Shown here piece by piece: positions 34,205-43,427 of a DNA stretch of 64,000 nt. The notes below the pieces were generated by a model. The model was not told the origin of the DNA, ran no database searches, and saw only the letters and a program-made list of their open reading frames with translations. Position 1 is the stretch's first letter; each line of letters begins with the position of its first letter. The position numbers were made by a program, and so were the translations under genes. Source of the DNA: Solirubrobacterales bacterium (GTDB taxonomy: Bacteria > Actinomycetota > Thermoleophilia > Solirubrobacterales > Solirubrobacteraceae); NCBI GenBank assembly GCA_027449125.1, contig DAIDME010000035.1, positions 1 to 64,000 on the forward strand, in the 5' to 3' direction.

Positions 34205-35428
34205 TCAACGCCCCGTCAGCAGCTGACGGACCTTGGCTGCGTCCACGGCGCGATTGGTGATCACGACGTCAGCGCCGTTATAGGTGCCAAACGACCCCCC
34301 GAGGATCTGCGGCTTGGAGGAGCCGCCCATCTCCGTGGCAGCCGCCAGCTGGATCAGCGCGAGCGGGCCCATGTCCGTCTGCAGCGCCTTGGGCGCGTCC
34401 CAGGCGGCCCACGGCAGGTGGATCAGGGTGTGCAGCGAGAGCACCTGGTGCTTGATCGCGTTCATGATCTCCTGCTGGATCTCCTCGCGGTTGAAGTCGG
34501 TGTAGGCGAGGTCACATGGCATGTGGCGCACGCGCGCGAGCGTCATCGCCTCCACGGCCGTCAGATGGTGCACGCCGGCGCTCAGGTCCAGCGTGTAGCC
34601 GCCGTTGGCGGTGCCGCCTGAGATCGTGGCGCACATGTGCGGCGTGCGCACCGTCACCCCACCGATGTCGGAGACGAACTTCACGAAGTTGCCGAAGTCG
34701 ATCACGATCATGTGGTTGATCCTGACCTTGGTGAGCTGCTCCACGATCCTGATCGTCTCCTGTGGCCCGCCGCAGGACCAGGCCGCGTTGATCTTCTGCA
34801 TGCCGCAGCCGGGGATGCTCACGAGCGTGTCGCGGGGTACCGAGAGCTTGCGCGAAACACCGCCTCCGACGCGCCAGATCATCAGCGTGTCGGTGTTGGC
34901 GTAGCGCTCGTTGTAGTTCGAGCCGGGCTCGCGCGAGCTGTAACCCGTCCGCGGGCGGACGTCCAGCCCGACGACGAGGATGTTGTTGGGGGTCAGCAGC
35001 ATCGGCCCGGCGCTGGTCAGCGCCGCCCTGGTCGCCCGCCCGCCCGGCAGGCTGCCGGGATCCCCGGCGGCGCTGACGAGGAACAGGACCGCCGACAGCG
35101 CCACCCAGAGCACGCAGAAGCCGATCGCGTAGCGCAGCAGCCGCAGCGGGTGAAGCCGCGGGCGCCTCGGGCGACGCGCTCGCGGTAGCCGCCGGCGGGC
35201 GCGGGGGTCCTCGGCCGAGCCCTCCAGCCCGCGCTGCGGCCGGCGCCGGGACTCGCGTGGCACGGTTTGACCAGGGGGTTGCCGGCGCCCGCGCTCGGCC
35301 TCGCGAGCGCTGAGCTCTGCGTCCGTCTGACCACGCAGGCGCGCCAGCAGGCTGCGCCCGCGGGAGCGGTACAGGGTGTAGCTGAGCCGTGGGTCACGCG
35401 GCTGGCGTGAGTCGGGCGGGATGGTCAT
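34205..35428 (-). CDS. LytR-CpsA-Psr (LCP) family protein
   Basis: Membrane-anchored phosphotransferase that attaches polymers such as arabinogalactan, teichoic acid or capsule to peptidoglycan. It has a long basic cytosolic N terminus (about 110 residues, rich in Arg/Pro), one helix (FCVLWVALSAVLFLVSAAG) and an extracytoplasmic LCP domain with TDTLMIWRVGGGVSRKLSVPRD and the Arg-rich AMTLARVRHMPCDLAYTDFN motif that binds the pyrophosphate. Length 407 aa. Start at 35428; the open frame extends to 35572 but overlaps the ROK kinase gene. Confidence 0.9.
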   Translation of the reverse strand: MTIPPDSRQPRDPRLSYTLYRSRGRSLLARLRGQTDAELSAREAERGRRQPPGQTVPRESRRRPQRGLEGSAEDPRARRRLPRARRPRRPRLHPLRLLRYAIGFCVLWVALSAVLFLVSAAGDPGSLPGGRATRAALTSAGPMLLTPNNILVVGLDVRPRTGYSSREPGSNYNERYANTDTLMIWRVGGGVSRKLSVPRDTLVSIPGCGMQKINAAWSCGGPQETIRIVEQLTKVRINHMIVIDFGNFVKFVSDIGGVTVRTPHMCATISGGTANGGYTLDLSAGVHHLTAVEAMTLARVRHMPCDLAYTDFNREEIQQEIMNAIKHQVLSLHTLIHLPWAAWDAPKALQTDMGPLALIQLAAATEMGGSSKPQILGGSFGTYNGADVVITNRAVDAAKVRQLLTGR

Positions 35429-35464
35429 GGTGGGCTTGGCGTCGGCTTCCGGTGGGACGCTGCT

Positions 35465-35470
35465 TATAGT
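35465..35470 (+). promoter_or_regulatory. -10 hexamer TATAGT for leaderless ROK kinase transcript
   Basis: TATAGT ends six bases before the GTG at 35477. The overlapping minus-strand TATAAG could serve the divergent LCP gene. Confidence 0.5.
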
Positions 35471-35476
35471 GGCGGA

Positions 35477-36451
35477 GTGGCGACTGAACTGGTGATCGGT
35501 GTCGATATCGGCGGCAGCAAGCTGGCCGCCGGTCTGGTGGATGATCGCCTGAGGATCATGCAGCGGCTGCAACGCTCGATGCGGGGTCAGGACACGGCCG
35601 AGCTGCTGGATACCGTCGCCGGCGCGGTGGCGGAGCTGGCCAGCATGGCGCCGCGTGAGGTCGCCGCGGTCGGGTTCGGTATCCCGTCGCTGATCGACAG
35701 GCGCAACGCCACCTCGCTGATGGCCGTCAACCTGCCGCTGGCGGACATCCGCTTTGGCGCGCTCATGTCAGAGCGCGTGGGTCTGCCGGTCTTCGTCGAC
35801 AACGACGGCAACCTCGCGGCGCTGGCCGAGCACCGTGCCGGAGCCGGGGCCGGGGCCGAGCACATGGTCCTGGTCGGCCTCGGGACCGGGATCTCCAGCG
35901 GATTGATCCTGGGCGGCGAGCTGTACCGCGGCGCGATCGGCGCCGGCGCCGAGCTGGGGCACATGGTGATAGACCTGAACGGCCCGCCCTGCCAGGGAAA
36001 CTGCCCCAACCACGGCTGCTTCGAGTCGCTCGCCTCCGGCACCGCGCTCGCGCGCGAGGCGTGCGCGCTGGCCGCCGACCGGCCGGACTCGGCGCTTGCG
36101 CGCGCGCTGCACGAGGGGCGGGAGCTGGACGGCTCGTTGGTGACGGAGCTGGCTCACGACGGCGACAGCGCCGCACGTGACGTGATCGAGCTGATCGGGA
36201 CACGCGTCGGGGTGGCGATCGCGAACATCGTCAACATCTTCAACCCGCAGCTCGTGGTCGTCGGCGGCGGTGTCATGGGGGCCGGTGAGATGCTGCTCGA
36301 GCCTGCACGCGCCGAGCTCGCCAGGCGGGCACTGCCACCGCTGCGCGAGACGGTCCGCGTCGAGGCGGCGACCTTCGCGCACGAGGCGGGCATGGTCGGG
36401 GCTGCCGTGCTCGCCCTGGACGGGCTTGCGGCCAGGCAGGGCCGGCTGTGA
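35477..36451 (+). CDS. ROK-family glucokinase
   Basis: Sugar kinase of 324 aa, probably phosphorylating glucose. The ATP motif IGVDIGGSKLAAGLV is at residues 7-21; the substrate motif ELGHMVIDLNG and the ROK zinc signature CQGNCPNHGCFESLASG are intact. It would trap glucose released by the cytosolic beta-glucosidase near 10-12 kb, though the two are 23 kb apart. The GTG start is set by the TATAGT just upstream. Its stop overlaps the GTG of rsmI. Confidence 0.9.
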   Translation: MATELVIGVDIGGSKLAAGLVDDRLRIMQRLQRSMRGQDTAELLDTVAGAVAELASMAPREVAAVGFGIPSLIDRRNATSLMAVNLPLADIRFGALMSERVGLPVFVDNDGNLAALAEHRAGAGAGAEHMVLVGLGTGISSGLILGGELYRGAIGAGAELGHMVIDLNGPPCQGNCPNHGCFESLASGTALAREACALAADRPDSALARALHEGRELDGSLVTELAHDGDSAARDVIELIGTRVGVAIANIVNIFNPQLVVVGGGVMGAGEMLLEPARAELARRALPPLRETVRVEAATFAHEAGMVGAAVLALDGLAARQGRL

Positions 36452-37260
36452 GATCCGTGGGGCGGCTGGTCGTGTGCCCGACCCCGATCGGCAACGTCGA
36501 AGACATCACCCTGCGCGTGCTGGCGGCGCTGCGTGAGGCTGACATCATCGCCTGCGAGGACACGCGCCGGACGGGGGTGCTGCTGAAGAGCTACGGCGTC
36601 TCGGCGAAGCTCGTCAGCTACCACGAGCAGAACGAGCGCGCGAGGACCGCCGAGCTGGTCAAGCGGATGCACGCCGGCGAGGTGGTGGCGCTCGTCTCCG
36701 ACGCGGGCATGCCGGTGGTATCGGACCCGGGCTTCGTGCTCGTGCGGGGCTGCGTCGCAGCCGGCCTGGCGGTTGAGGTGCTGCCGGGACCTTCCGCCGC
36801 GCTGGCGGCGCTGGTCGCCAGCGCCCTGCCCGCCGATCACTGGCGTTTTGCCGGCTTCCTGCCGCGCAGGCGCGCGGAGCTCACCGCGGAGTTCGCCGGC
36901 ACCGAGACGCTGGTCGCCTTCGAGTCGCCTCGCCGCGTCGCGGCGACCCTGGCGGTGCTGGCCGAGGCCGACGCCCAGCGGCCGGTGGCCGTCTGCCGCG
37001 AGCTGACCAAGGTCCACGAGGAGGTGGTGCGAGGCAGCGCCGCCGAGCTGGCCGCCCGTTACGCAGAGCAGGCGCCGCGCGGGGAGGTGGTGCTGGTCAT
37101 CGGCCCTGCCCAAGCGGCCAGCGGGGCGGACAGCGAGCGGGCGCTGGCCGCCGTGCGCAGGCTGGTCACGGCCGGGGCCAAGCCGCGCGTCGCCGCCGCC
37201 GTGGTGGCCGAGCTCACCGGTACGAGCGCCAACGCGCTGTACCGGGCGCTGACCGCCTAG
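36448..37260 (+). CDS. rsmI: 16S rRNA (cytidine-1402 2'-O)-methyltransferase
   Basis: SAM-dependent methyltransferase of the tetrapyrrole-methylase fold, modifying C1402 in the ribosomal P site. RLVVCPTPIGNVEDITLRVL, the ACEDTRRTGVLL segment and VVALVSDAGMPVVSDPGFVLV are diagnostic; LPGPSAALAALVASALP follows. 270 aa, standard. GTG overlaps the ROK stop; the rsmI stop TAG doubles as the start of the metG -10. Confidence 0.94.
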   Translation: MRSVGRLVVCPTPIGNVEDITLRVLAALREADIIACEDTRRTGVLLKSYGVSAKLVSYHEQNERARTAELVKRMHAGEVVALVSDAGMPVVSDPGFVLVRGCVAAGLAVEVLPGPSAALAALVASALPADHWRFAGFLPRRRAELTAEFAGTETLVAFESPRRVAATLAVLAEADAQRPVAVCRELTKVHEEVVRGSAAELAARYAEQAPRGEVVLVIGPAQAASGADSERALAAVRRLVTAGAKPRVAAAVVAELTGTSANALYRALTA

Positions 37261-37263
37261 AGT
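37258..37263 (+). promoter_or_regulatory. -10 hexamer TAGAGT for leaderless metG transcript
   Basis: TAGAGT begins with the rsmI stop codon and ends seven bases before the metG ATG. It would give metG its own promoter inside the operon. Confidence 0.4.
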
Positions 37264-37270
37264 CCGGGCC

Positions 37271-38731
37271 ATGACGTTCTACGTCACAACGCCGATCTAC
37301 TACGTCAACGCCCAGCCTCACCTGGGCCACGCCTACACCTCGATCGCCGCCGACGTGATCGCCCGGCACCACCGTCGACGCGGCGAAGACACGTTCTTTC
37401 TGACCGGAACCGACGAGCACGGCGAACCGGTCGCCGACGCCGCCCGGGCCCAGGGGATCGAGCCGCGCGAGTGGGCCGACATCAACGCCGCCAAGTTCAA
37501 GGCACTGCTGCCGGCGATCGGCGTGGAGCCGGACTTCTTCATCCGCACAACCGACGCCGAACACAAGCGGCGCGTCCAGGACGTGCTGCAGCGCGTGCAC
37601 GACAACGGCCACGTCTACAAGGGCATCTACGAAGGCTGGTACTGCCCGCGCTGCGCGGACTTCAAGACCGAGGCCGAGATCGCCGATGGCAACCGCTGCC
37701 CGATCCACGAGATCGAGCTCACACGCGAACGCGAGGAGAACTGGTTCTTCCGCCTCTCCGCCTTCCAGGAGCGGATCGAGCGGCTGTTCGCCGACCGGGC
37801 GGACTTCGTGCGGCCGGCGCGGGCTCGCAACGAAGCCCAGGCGTTCATCGCCCAGGGGCTGCAGGACATCTCGCTCTCACGCGGAAGGCTCGAGTGGGGG
37901 GTCCAGGTCCCGTGGGATGAGGGTCACGTCTTCTACGTCTGGTTCGACGCGCTGCTGAACTACTACACGGCGCTCGGCTACGCCCGTCCGGGTGAGGATC
38001 TGACGGCTCGCTACTGGCCCGCGCAGCTGCACCTGGTGGGCAAGGAGATCTTGAAGTTCCACACGATCTACTGGCCGGCCATGCTCTGGGCCGCCGGCCT
38101 GGAGATCCCCGAGCACGTCTTCGTCCACGGGTTTCTGCAGGGATCTGATGGCCGCAAGATGTCAAAGTCCCTGGGCAACGGGCTCGACCCGTTCGAGGTG
38201 CTCGAACGCTTCGGTGTGGACGCCCTGCGCTTCTACCTGTTTCGCGACGTCAGCTTCGGCGCCGACGGCAACGTCGGCATGGACTCGGTGGCCGCCCGTT
38301 ATGAGTCGGAGCTGGCCAACGAGTACGGAAACCTGGTCTCACGTACGCTCGCGATGATCGCCCGCTACCGCGACGGCCTCCTGCCCGACGCCAGCCCCGA
38401 GCCGGAGCTGGAGCGATGGCTCTCAGGCCTCGCGGGCGAGGTGGCAGGCGCCTTTGACGCCGTCGACCTGAGCGGCGCGCTGGAGCTCATCTGGCAGCGC
38501 GTGCGGCGCCTGAACCGCTATGTCGAAGAGAGCAAGCCGTGGGAGCTCGCGCGCGAGCCGGCGCACAGCGCCGCGCTGGAGACGGCGCTCGCGACGCTGC
38601 ACCTCGGGCTGTCGGCCGTCACGGTGGAGCTCGCGCCCTACATGCCGGGCACGTGCGCGCTGGTCAGCGCCGCGCTGCAGGCGACGCCGATCGAACCGAT
38701 CCCGCCGCTGTTCCCGAAGCGTGATCGATAG
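37271..38731 (+). CDS. metG: Methionyl-tRNA synthetase
   Basis: Class I synthetase of 486 aa. The HIGH motif is HLGH in PIYYVNAQPHLGHAYTS; KMSKS is in DGRKMSKSLGNG; WYCPRCADFKTEAEI begins the connective zinc-knuckle region, which seems to retain only a Cys pair plus later Cys. The C-terminal helical anticodon domain is present; there is no tRNA-binding OB extension, so it is the short form. Its 3-prime end overlaps tatD by 11 bases. Confidence 0.95.
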   Translation: MTFYVTTPIYYVNAQPHLGHAYTSIAADVIARHHRRRGEDTFFLTGTDEHGEPVADAARAQGIEPREWADINAAKFKALLPAIGVEPDFFIRTTDAEHKRRVQDVLQRVHDNGHVYKGIYEGWYCPRCADFKTEAEIADGNRCPIHEIELTREREENWFFRLSAFQERIERLFADRADFVRPARARNEAQAFIAQGLQDISLSRGRLEWGVQVPWDEGHVFYVWFDALLNYYTALGYARPGEDLTARYWPAQLHLVGKEILKFHTIYWPAMLWAAGLEIPEHVFVHGFLQGSDGRKMSKSLGNGLDPFEVLERFGVDALRFYLFRDVSFGADGNVGMDSVAARYESELANEYGNLVSRTLAMIARYRDGLLPDASPEPELERWLSGLAGEVAGAFDAVDLSGALELIWQRVRRLNRYVEESKPWELAREPAHSAALETALATLHLGLSAVTVELAPYMPGTCALVSAALQATPIEPIPPLFPKRDR

Positions 38732-39473
38732 CCACACACACCTGGCCAGCTGCGCGCAGCCCGACGAGGAGCTGGTCGCGGCTGCGGTCGCCGCCGGCGT
38801 GCAGCGGATCGTCACGGTCGGGACCGACGCCGAGAGCTGCAGGCTCGCGCTGGCCGCGGCGGAGCGCTTCCCGGAGGTCTACGCCGCCTGCGGCCTGCAC
38901 CCCAACGAGGCCGCCGGGTGTGAGGATGCCGACCTCGAGCCGATCGCGGAGCTGGCCGCGCACCCGCGCTGCGTGGCGATCGGCGAGACCGGGCTTGACT
39001 ACTACCGCCAGCATGCGCCGCGCGAGGATCAGGCGCGCGCCTTCCGCGCGCAGATCGAGCTCGCCCGGACGGTGGGCAAGCCGCTCGTGATCCACACCCG
39101 GGAGGCGGCCGAGGATACGCTCGCGATGCTCAGCGAGCACGCCGGCGGGCTGAAGGTGATCCTGCACTGCTTCTCCATGCCGGAGCGGATCGAGGAGTGC
39201 CTCGCGCACCCTGGCTGGTTTCTCTCGTTCGCCGGCAACCTCACGTATCCCGCAAACGCCGATCTGCGCACCGCGATGCTGCGGGTCCCGGCCGGCAGGC
39301 TGCTGGTGGAGACCGACGCGCCCTACCTGACGCCCGTGCCGCTGCGTGGCAGGGGCAACGTGCCGGCCAACGTGGTGCACACCGCCCGGGCGGTGGCGCT
39401 CGAGCGGCGCGTCAGCTACCGGCAGCTGGAGCAGGAGGTGGAGGCCGCGGCCGCGGCCGCTTTCTCTTGGTGA
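38721..39473 (+). CDS. TatD-family metal-dependent deoxyribonuclease
   Basis: Amidohydrolase-fold nuclease, 250 aa. Metal ligands lie in VIDSHTHLA (HxH), GETGLDYYRQHAP (Glu), VIHTREA, LHCFSMP and ETDAPYL, all present. Family members are 3-prime to 5-prime DNases or exonucleases. The GTG at 38721 lies inside the end of metG; the stop overlaps the GTG of rsmA. The metG-tatD-rsmA-ispE order is widespread in Gram-positive bacteria. Confidence 0.92.
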   Translation: MIDSHTHLASCAQPDEELVAAAVAAGVQRIVTVGTDAESCRLALAAAERFPEVYAACGLHPNEAAGCEDADLEPIAELAAHPRCVAIGETGLDYYRQHAPREDQARAFRAQIELARTVGKPLVIHTREAAEDTLAMLSEHAGGLKVILHCFSMPERIEECLAHPGWFLSFAGNLTYPANADLRTAMLRVPAGRLLVETDAPYLTPVPLRGRGNVPANVVHTARAVALERRVSYRQLEQEVEAAAAAAFSW

Positions 39474-40231
39474 GGCTCGGGCAGAACTTCCTGGTCGATC
39501 GCAACCTGCTTGACGTGATCGAACGGCTCGCGGCGCTGACGGACGCCGACGTGGTGCTGGAGGTCGGGGGAGGCGCCGGCCTGCTCTCGCAGCGGCTCGC
39601 GCAGCGCGCCGGCCACCTGCACGTGGTGGAGCTCGACGTCAGTCTCGAAAGCAACCTGCGCGGCGTGCTCAGCGAGTATGCGAACGTATCGGTACACATT
39701 GCGGACGCGCTGGAGCTCGATCTTGCGCGGCTGACGCCGGCCCCGACCAAGATGGTCGCCAACCTGCCCTACGGCGTGGCGGCGACCGTGATCCTGCGCA
39801 CGGTCGCCGAGCTCACCAGCGTCGCCAGCTGGGTCGTCATGGTGCAGCGCGAGGTAGGGGAGAGGTTTGCCGCCCCGGCGGGCAGCCAGGCCTACGGCGT
39901 GCCGTCTGTCCTGGCTCAGCTCGATTGCGAGGTCAAGGTGCTGCGGCCCGTCTCGCGGCAGGTCTTCCGGCCGGTTCCGAACGTCGACTCGGTGCTGCTC
40001 GGGCTGGTCCGCCGGGGTGGCCAGCGGGCCACCCCGGCGGTGCGCAGGCTCGTCCATGACGCCTTCCGCCACCGCCGCAAGGCGCTGGCGCGGTCGCTTG
40101 AGATCGCGCGGCCCGGAACCCGCGAGCGGGTTCGCGCAGAGCTCCGGGAGATGGGGCTCGCGGCGGACGTGCGCGCCGAGCGGCTCACGCCGGAGCAGTT
40201 CGTGGAGCTCGCCGGGAGACTGGAGGGATGA
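39470..40231 (+). CDS. rsmA: 16S rRNA dimethyladenosine transferase
   Basis: KsgA/RsmA dimethylates A1518 and A1519 in 16S rRNA. VRLGQNFLVDRNLLDVIERL begins the protein; the SAM motif is VLEVGGGAGLLSQRLA (Gly at the usual first Glu-x-Gly position), and the catalytic motif NLPYGVAA is present. 253 aa. The GTG overlaps the tatD stop (GTGA); a TTG one codon earlier is possible. The stop overlaps ispE. Confidence 0.94.
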   Translation: MRLGQNFLVDRNLLDVIERLAALTDADVVLEVGGGAGLLSQRLAQRAGHLHVVELDVSLESNLRGVLSEYANVSVHIADALELDLARLTPAPTKMVANLPYGVAATVILRTVAELTSVASWVVMVQREVGERFAAPAGSQAYGVPSVLAQLDCEVKVLRPVSRQVFRPVPNVDSVLLGLVRRGGQRATPAVRRLVHDAFRHRRKALARSLEIARPGTRERVRAELREMGLAADVRAERLTPEQFVELAGRLEG

Positions 40232-41112
40232 GGCTGCGCGCGCAGGCGCCGGCGAAGATCAACCTCGGCCTGGCGCTGGGGGGCGTGCGGGCCGACGGCC
40301 GCCACAACCTGGTGACCGTGTTCGAGTCGCTGTCGCTGGCAGACACGCTGGAGCTGGAGGTGCTGGCCGACGGGGGGGATGTGGTCGTGTGCCCGGGCGT
40401 GGACGGAGAGAACCTCGCGGCGCGCGCGCTCGCCGCGCTGCGAGCGCACGGTTGGGACGGCCCGCCGGTGCGGCTCGAGATCACCAAGCGCATCCCGGTC
40501 GCGGCCGGGATGGCGGGCGGCTCGGCGGACGCGGCCGCGGCCCTGCGCTTGGCGGTCGCGCTGGCGCCCGGACGAGCAGAGGAGCTGGAGCAGATCGCGG
40601 CCGAGCTCGGCGCCGACGTGCCCGCGCAGCTGCTGCCGGGGGTCGCGCTCGGCGGCGGTGCCGGCGAGCTGGTGGAGCGCTTCGGCCCGCTGCCCGAGCA
40701 CGCCTGCGTGGTCGTCCCGGCGCCGTTTCAGCTGGCGACGCCCGAGGTCTTCCGTGAGGCCGACCGGCTCGGCCTGCAACGACCGGCGTCCGAGCTAGAG
40801 GCCCGTTACGACGCGCTTGTGGCGGTCCTCACCGCACGGTCGCGGATTCCCGAGGAGCTGATGGAGAACGATCTGCAGGCCGCCGCCGTGTCACTCTGCG
40901 GCTGGTGTGGGGAGGCGCTCGCGGCCGTCCGGCGAGCCGGCGCCGAGCAGGCGCTCGTGTCCGGGTCCGGGCCCACCGTGGTGGGGCTCTGGTGGGGGCC
41001 ACGGGCAGCCGACCGGGCCGCCGCCGCGGCGCGGCGGCTGCGACCCCACCACCCCGCCGCGACCGTGGCGGTGCCTGTGGATGCCGGGTTCGCCGCCGCA
41101 TCGTTAACCTGA
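40228..41112 (+). CDS. ispE: 4-diphosphocytidyl-2-C-methyl-D-erythritol kinase
   Basis: GHMP kinase of the MEP isoprenoid pathway, 294 aa. N terminus RLRAQAPAKINLGLALGGVR is typical; the ATP motif PVAAGMAGGSADAAAALR and the C-terminal SGSGPTVVGLWW motif are intact. The ATG at 40228 overlaps the rsmA stop (ATGA). It ends the tight run from ROK kinase. Confidence 0.94.
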   Translation: MRLRAQAPAKINLGLALGGVRADGRHNLVTVFESLSLADTLELEVLADGGDVVVCPGVDGENLAARALAALRAHGWDGPPVRLEITKRIPVAAGMAGGSADAAAALRLAVALAPGRAEELEQIAAELGADVPAQLLPGVALGGGAGELVERFGPLPEHACVVVPAPFQLATPEVFREADRLGLQRPASELEARYDALVAVLTARSRIPEELMENDLQAAAVSLCGWCGEALAAVRRAGAEQALVSGSGPTVVGLWWGPRAADRAAAAARRLRPHHPAATVAVPVDAGFAAASLT

Positions 41113-41138
41113 TCAGCTGAAGTCGAGGCGAGTGTCGA

Positions 41139-41360
41139 TTGAGCACCACCAACATCACATACCTAGTGGGCGGCGGCTGCGGGCTGATCGCGCTGATCGC
41201 GTTCATCATGCTGTTCGTGACGCCGGCCCTGCAGAGCCACAGACGCGCCTGGGAACGGGTTGCGGTCGTGGTGCTATCCGGGTATGTGCTGGCCGCGTTC
41301 GTCGGGATCGGGGTGCTGGTCGGCGCGCTGCTGGTCCTCGAGTGGCCGAGCGTCTTCTGA
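41139..41360 (+). CDS. Small two-helix membrane protein
   Basis: 73-aa protein with two hydrophobic helices, about residues 8-28 (LVGGGCGLIALIAFIMLFVT) and 46-67, separated by a basic loop HRRAWER. A TTG at 41139 gives this N terminus; GAGGCGAG lies about eight bases upstream. Family unknown. It sits 26 bases after ispE and 7 bases before the PucR gene, so it is probably co-transcribed. Confidence 0.72.
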   Translation: MSTTNITYLVGGGCGLIALIAFIMLFVTPALQSHRRAWERVAVVVLSGYVLAAFVGIGVLVGALLVLEWPSVF

Positions 41361-41367
41361 AGCGCTC

Positions 41368-42606
41368 ATGGACGCGGCGCAGACGGCTGACGGCGACGCG
41401 GTGAGTTCCGGCGCCGGGCGTGGCCCCAACCTGTCGGCGCTGGCGGCGATCACGGAGGCCGTCCAGGCCGGTGCCGGGCTCCCCGAGATCCTGCGTGCGG
41501 CCGGCAGGGCGCTGGAGGCGAGCCTCATCCTGATCGACCGCTCCGGTTCGATCCTGGCCGTGGCCGCGCGCTCCCCGGCGGATGAGCGCTCGTTGATGCG
41601 AGACGCCGACGATGTCCAGATGCTCGACCTGAAGGTCGCCGACACGATCGTCGGTCAGCTGCGGATGCGGGCGCGCGAGCCTGACGTGGACCCCGCGATG
41701 CTCAGCCTGGTGAGGACGCTGATCGCCTCGGAGGTTGAGCGCGTCAGGGCGCCCGAGCGCGCCGGTGAGCAGGCGGCGACGGACTTCGTGCGCGCGATCT
41801 TCGAGGGGTGGACGGGCGACCGGGAGAGCCTCCTGGCCGCCGGCAAGGAGGTCGGCGCCGACCTCTCCGCGGGCGCCGTTGTACTCGTCGCGCGCGGGCG
41901 GCCACGCCAGGCGACCGAGGGCGACTGGCGCCGGCGGCTGCTGGCCGTGGCCACACGGGGCGCCCGGTCGGTGGCCCCCGGGGCTCTGGCGGCGCCGCTG
42001 GCGGGCGACGGCGCGACCGTGATGGTGGTGGTGCCCGACGCGGACGGTGAGAGCGGCCGGCGCGTCTCCGCCGCGATGCTGCGAGAGCTCGAGTCGGGGC
42101 TCGTGGGCTTTCAGTTCGCGATCGGCCGGTCGCGTCGCGTCGAGGACCCGCTGGAGCTGCAGCGGGCCGGCAACGAGGCGCTGCTCTCCGCCAACGTCGC
42201 CGAGGAGGAGCCGGAGGTGGAGCTCGCCTTCGAGGCGACCGGGACATATCAGCTGCTGCTGCCGCACATGAGCGATCCGGCGGAGCTGCGGCGCTTCTAC
42301 GACGAGACGGTGCGGCCGCTGGTCGCATACGACGAGCAGTACGAGACAGATCTGCTCGGCACCCTGGCGACCTTCCTGGAGTGCGATGCCAGCGTCAACG
42401 CCACCGCGGCGCGGCTGATCACCCACCGGCACACGGTGCGCTACCGGTTCGAGCGCGTGCGCGAGCTGACCGGTCTCGACGTGCAGTCAACCGACGGTCG
42501 CGAGAAGCTCTCGATGGGGCTCAAGGCGATGCGCGTGCTCGGGATTGCCGCTCCGCGCGGGCCGGCGACCGAGCCGGGTGCCGAGGGCGGACGGGTGCCG
42601 CGCTGA
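41368..42606 (+). CDS. PucR/CdaR-family transcriptional regulator
   Basis: 412-aa regulator. The N-terminal 100-150 residues look like a GAF/sensor domain (ALEASLILIDRSGSILAVAARS); the centre resembles the GGDEF-like CdaR domain; the C terminus is the PucR helix-turn-helix (FLECDASVNATAARLITHRHTVRYRFERV). PucR relatives often control purine catabolism, and the next gene is a purine-nucleoside-type phosphorylase whose ATG overlaps this stop (TGATG), so regulation of or by that pathway is plausible but inferred. Confidence 0.88.
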   Translation: MDAAQTADGDAVSSGAGRGPNLSALAAITEAVQAGAGLPEILRAAGRALEASLILIDRSGSILAVAARSPADERSLMRDADDVQMLDLKVADTIVGQLRMRAREPDVDPAMLSLVRTLIASEVERVRAPERAGEQAATDFVRAIFEGWTGDRESLLAAGKEVGADLSAGAVVLVARGRPRQATEGDWRRRLLAVATRGARSVAPGALAAPLAGDGATVMVVVPDADGESGRRVSAAMLRELESGLVGFQFAIGRSRRVEDPLELQRAGNEALLSANVAEEEPEVELAFEATGTYQLLLPHMSDPAELRRFYDETVRPLVAYDEQYETDLLGTLATFLECDASVNATAARLITHRHTVRYRFERVRELTGLDVQSTDGREKLSMGLKAMRVLGIAAPRGPATEPGAEGGRVPR

Positions 42607-43427
42607 TGCTCGCCGGCATCATCACCGGTTCGGGCACCTACGCACTGCGCGGGCTCTCCGCGGCGGGGGCCGTGCTCGTACGCACGCCCTACGGCGAAGT
42701 GAGCCTCACCGAGGGCAGGCTGCACGGCGTGGACGTCGTCCACGTCTCGCGACACGGCAGCGGCCACGAGCGGCTCTCGAACCTCGTCAACCACCGCGCC
42801 AACATCTGGGCGCTGCGGGAGCGGGGCGCAGATTGCGTGGTTGCCTTGACCGCCTGCGGCGCCGTTGATCCCGACCTCGAGCTCGGGTCGCTGGTGATCT
42901 TCGACGACCTCCACTTCATCTCGAACCGCCTGGCGGACGGCTCGCTCTGCACGTACTTCGATCAGGTGGGCGATCCGGGGCGCGGCCACTGGGTCCTGCA
43001 CGGCGGGCCGTACTCGGCGCAGCTCGTGGCCGCGCTGACTCGAGCGGCGCTCGACGCCGGGATCGCGTTTCAGGCCGGCGGGACCTACGGTCATGTCGAC
43101 GGCCCGCGCTTCAACACCCCGTCCGAGATCGCCCAGCTGTCGGCCTGCGGAGTCTGTGCCGTCAGCCAGACCGGCGGCCCCGAGACGGTTCTCAGCGGCG
43201 AGTTGGAGCTGCCGTTCGCGCTGGTCGGCTTCATCACCGATTACGCAAACGACGTGTTCCCGGGCCAGCCGACGCCGATCACGACGCTGTTTGAGCTGGT
43301 CGCGCGCTCCGCCGAGGTCTTCGCCGAGCTGCTCGGCGCAGCGCTGCCGTTGATCGCGGCTGCCGACGGGACGCTCGCGGCTGCGGGCAGCGTCGTCCGC
43401 TTCGCCCGCGCGGACCCCGAGCGATGA
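42606..43427 (+). CDS. MTAP/purine nucleoside phosphorylase family protein
   Basis: 273-aa phosphorylase of the PNP/MTAP superfamily, which cleaves methylthioadenosine or purine nucleosides with phosphate. IITGSGTYALRGL, VVHVSRHGSGHERLSNLVNHRANIWAL and TYGHVDGPRFNTPSEI are family signatures; NYADYANDV-type ending appears as FITDYANDVFPG. The start is the ATG overlapping the PucR stop; the gene overlaps the next by four bases. Confidence 0.88.
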   Translation: MLAGIITGSGTYALRGLSAAGAVLVRTPYGEVSLTEGRLHGVDVVHVSRHGSGHERLSNLVNHRANIWALRERGADCVVALTACGAVDPDLELGSLVIFDDLHFISNRLADGSLCTYFDQVGDPGRGHWVLHGGPYSAQLVAALTRAALDAGIAFQAGGTYGHVDGPRFNTPSEIAQLSACGVCAVSQTGGPETVLSGELELPFALVGFITDYANDVFPGQPTPITTLFELVARSAEVFAELLGAALPLIAAADGTLAAAGSVVRFARADPER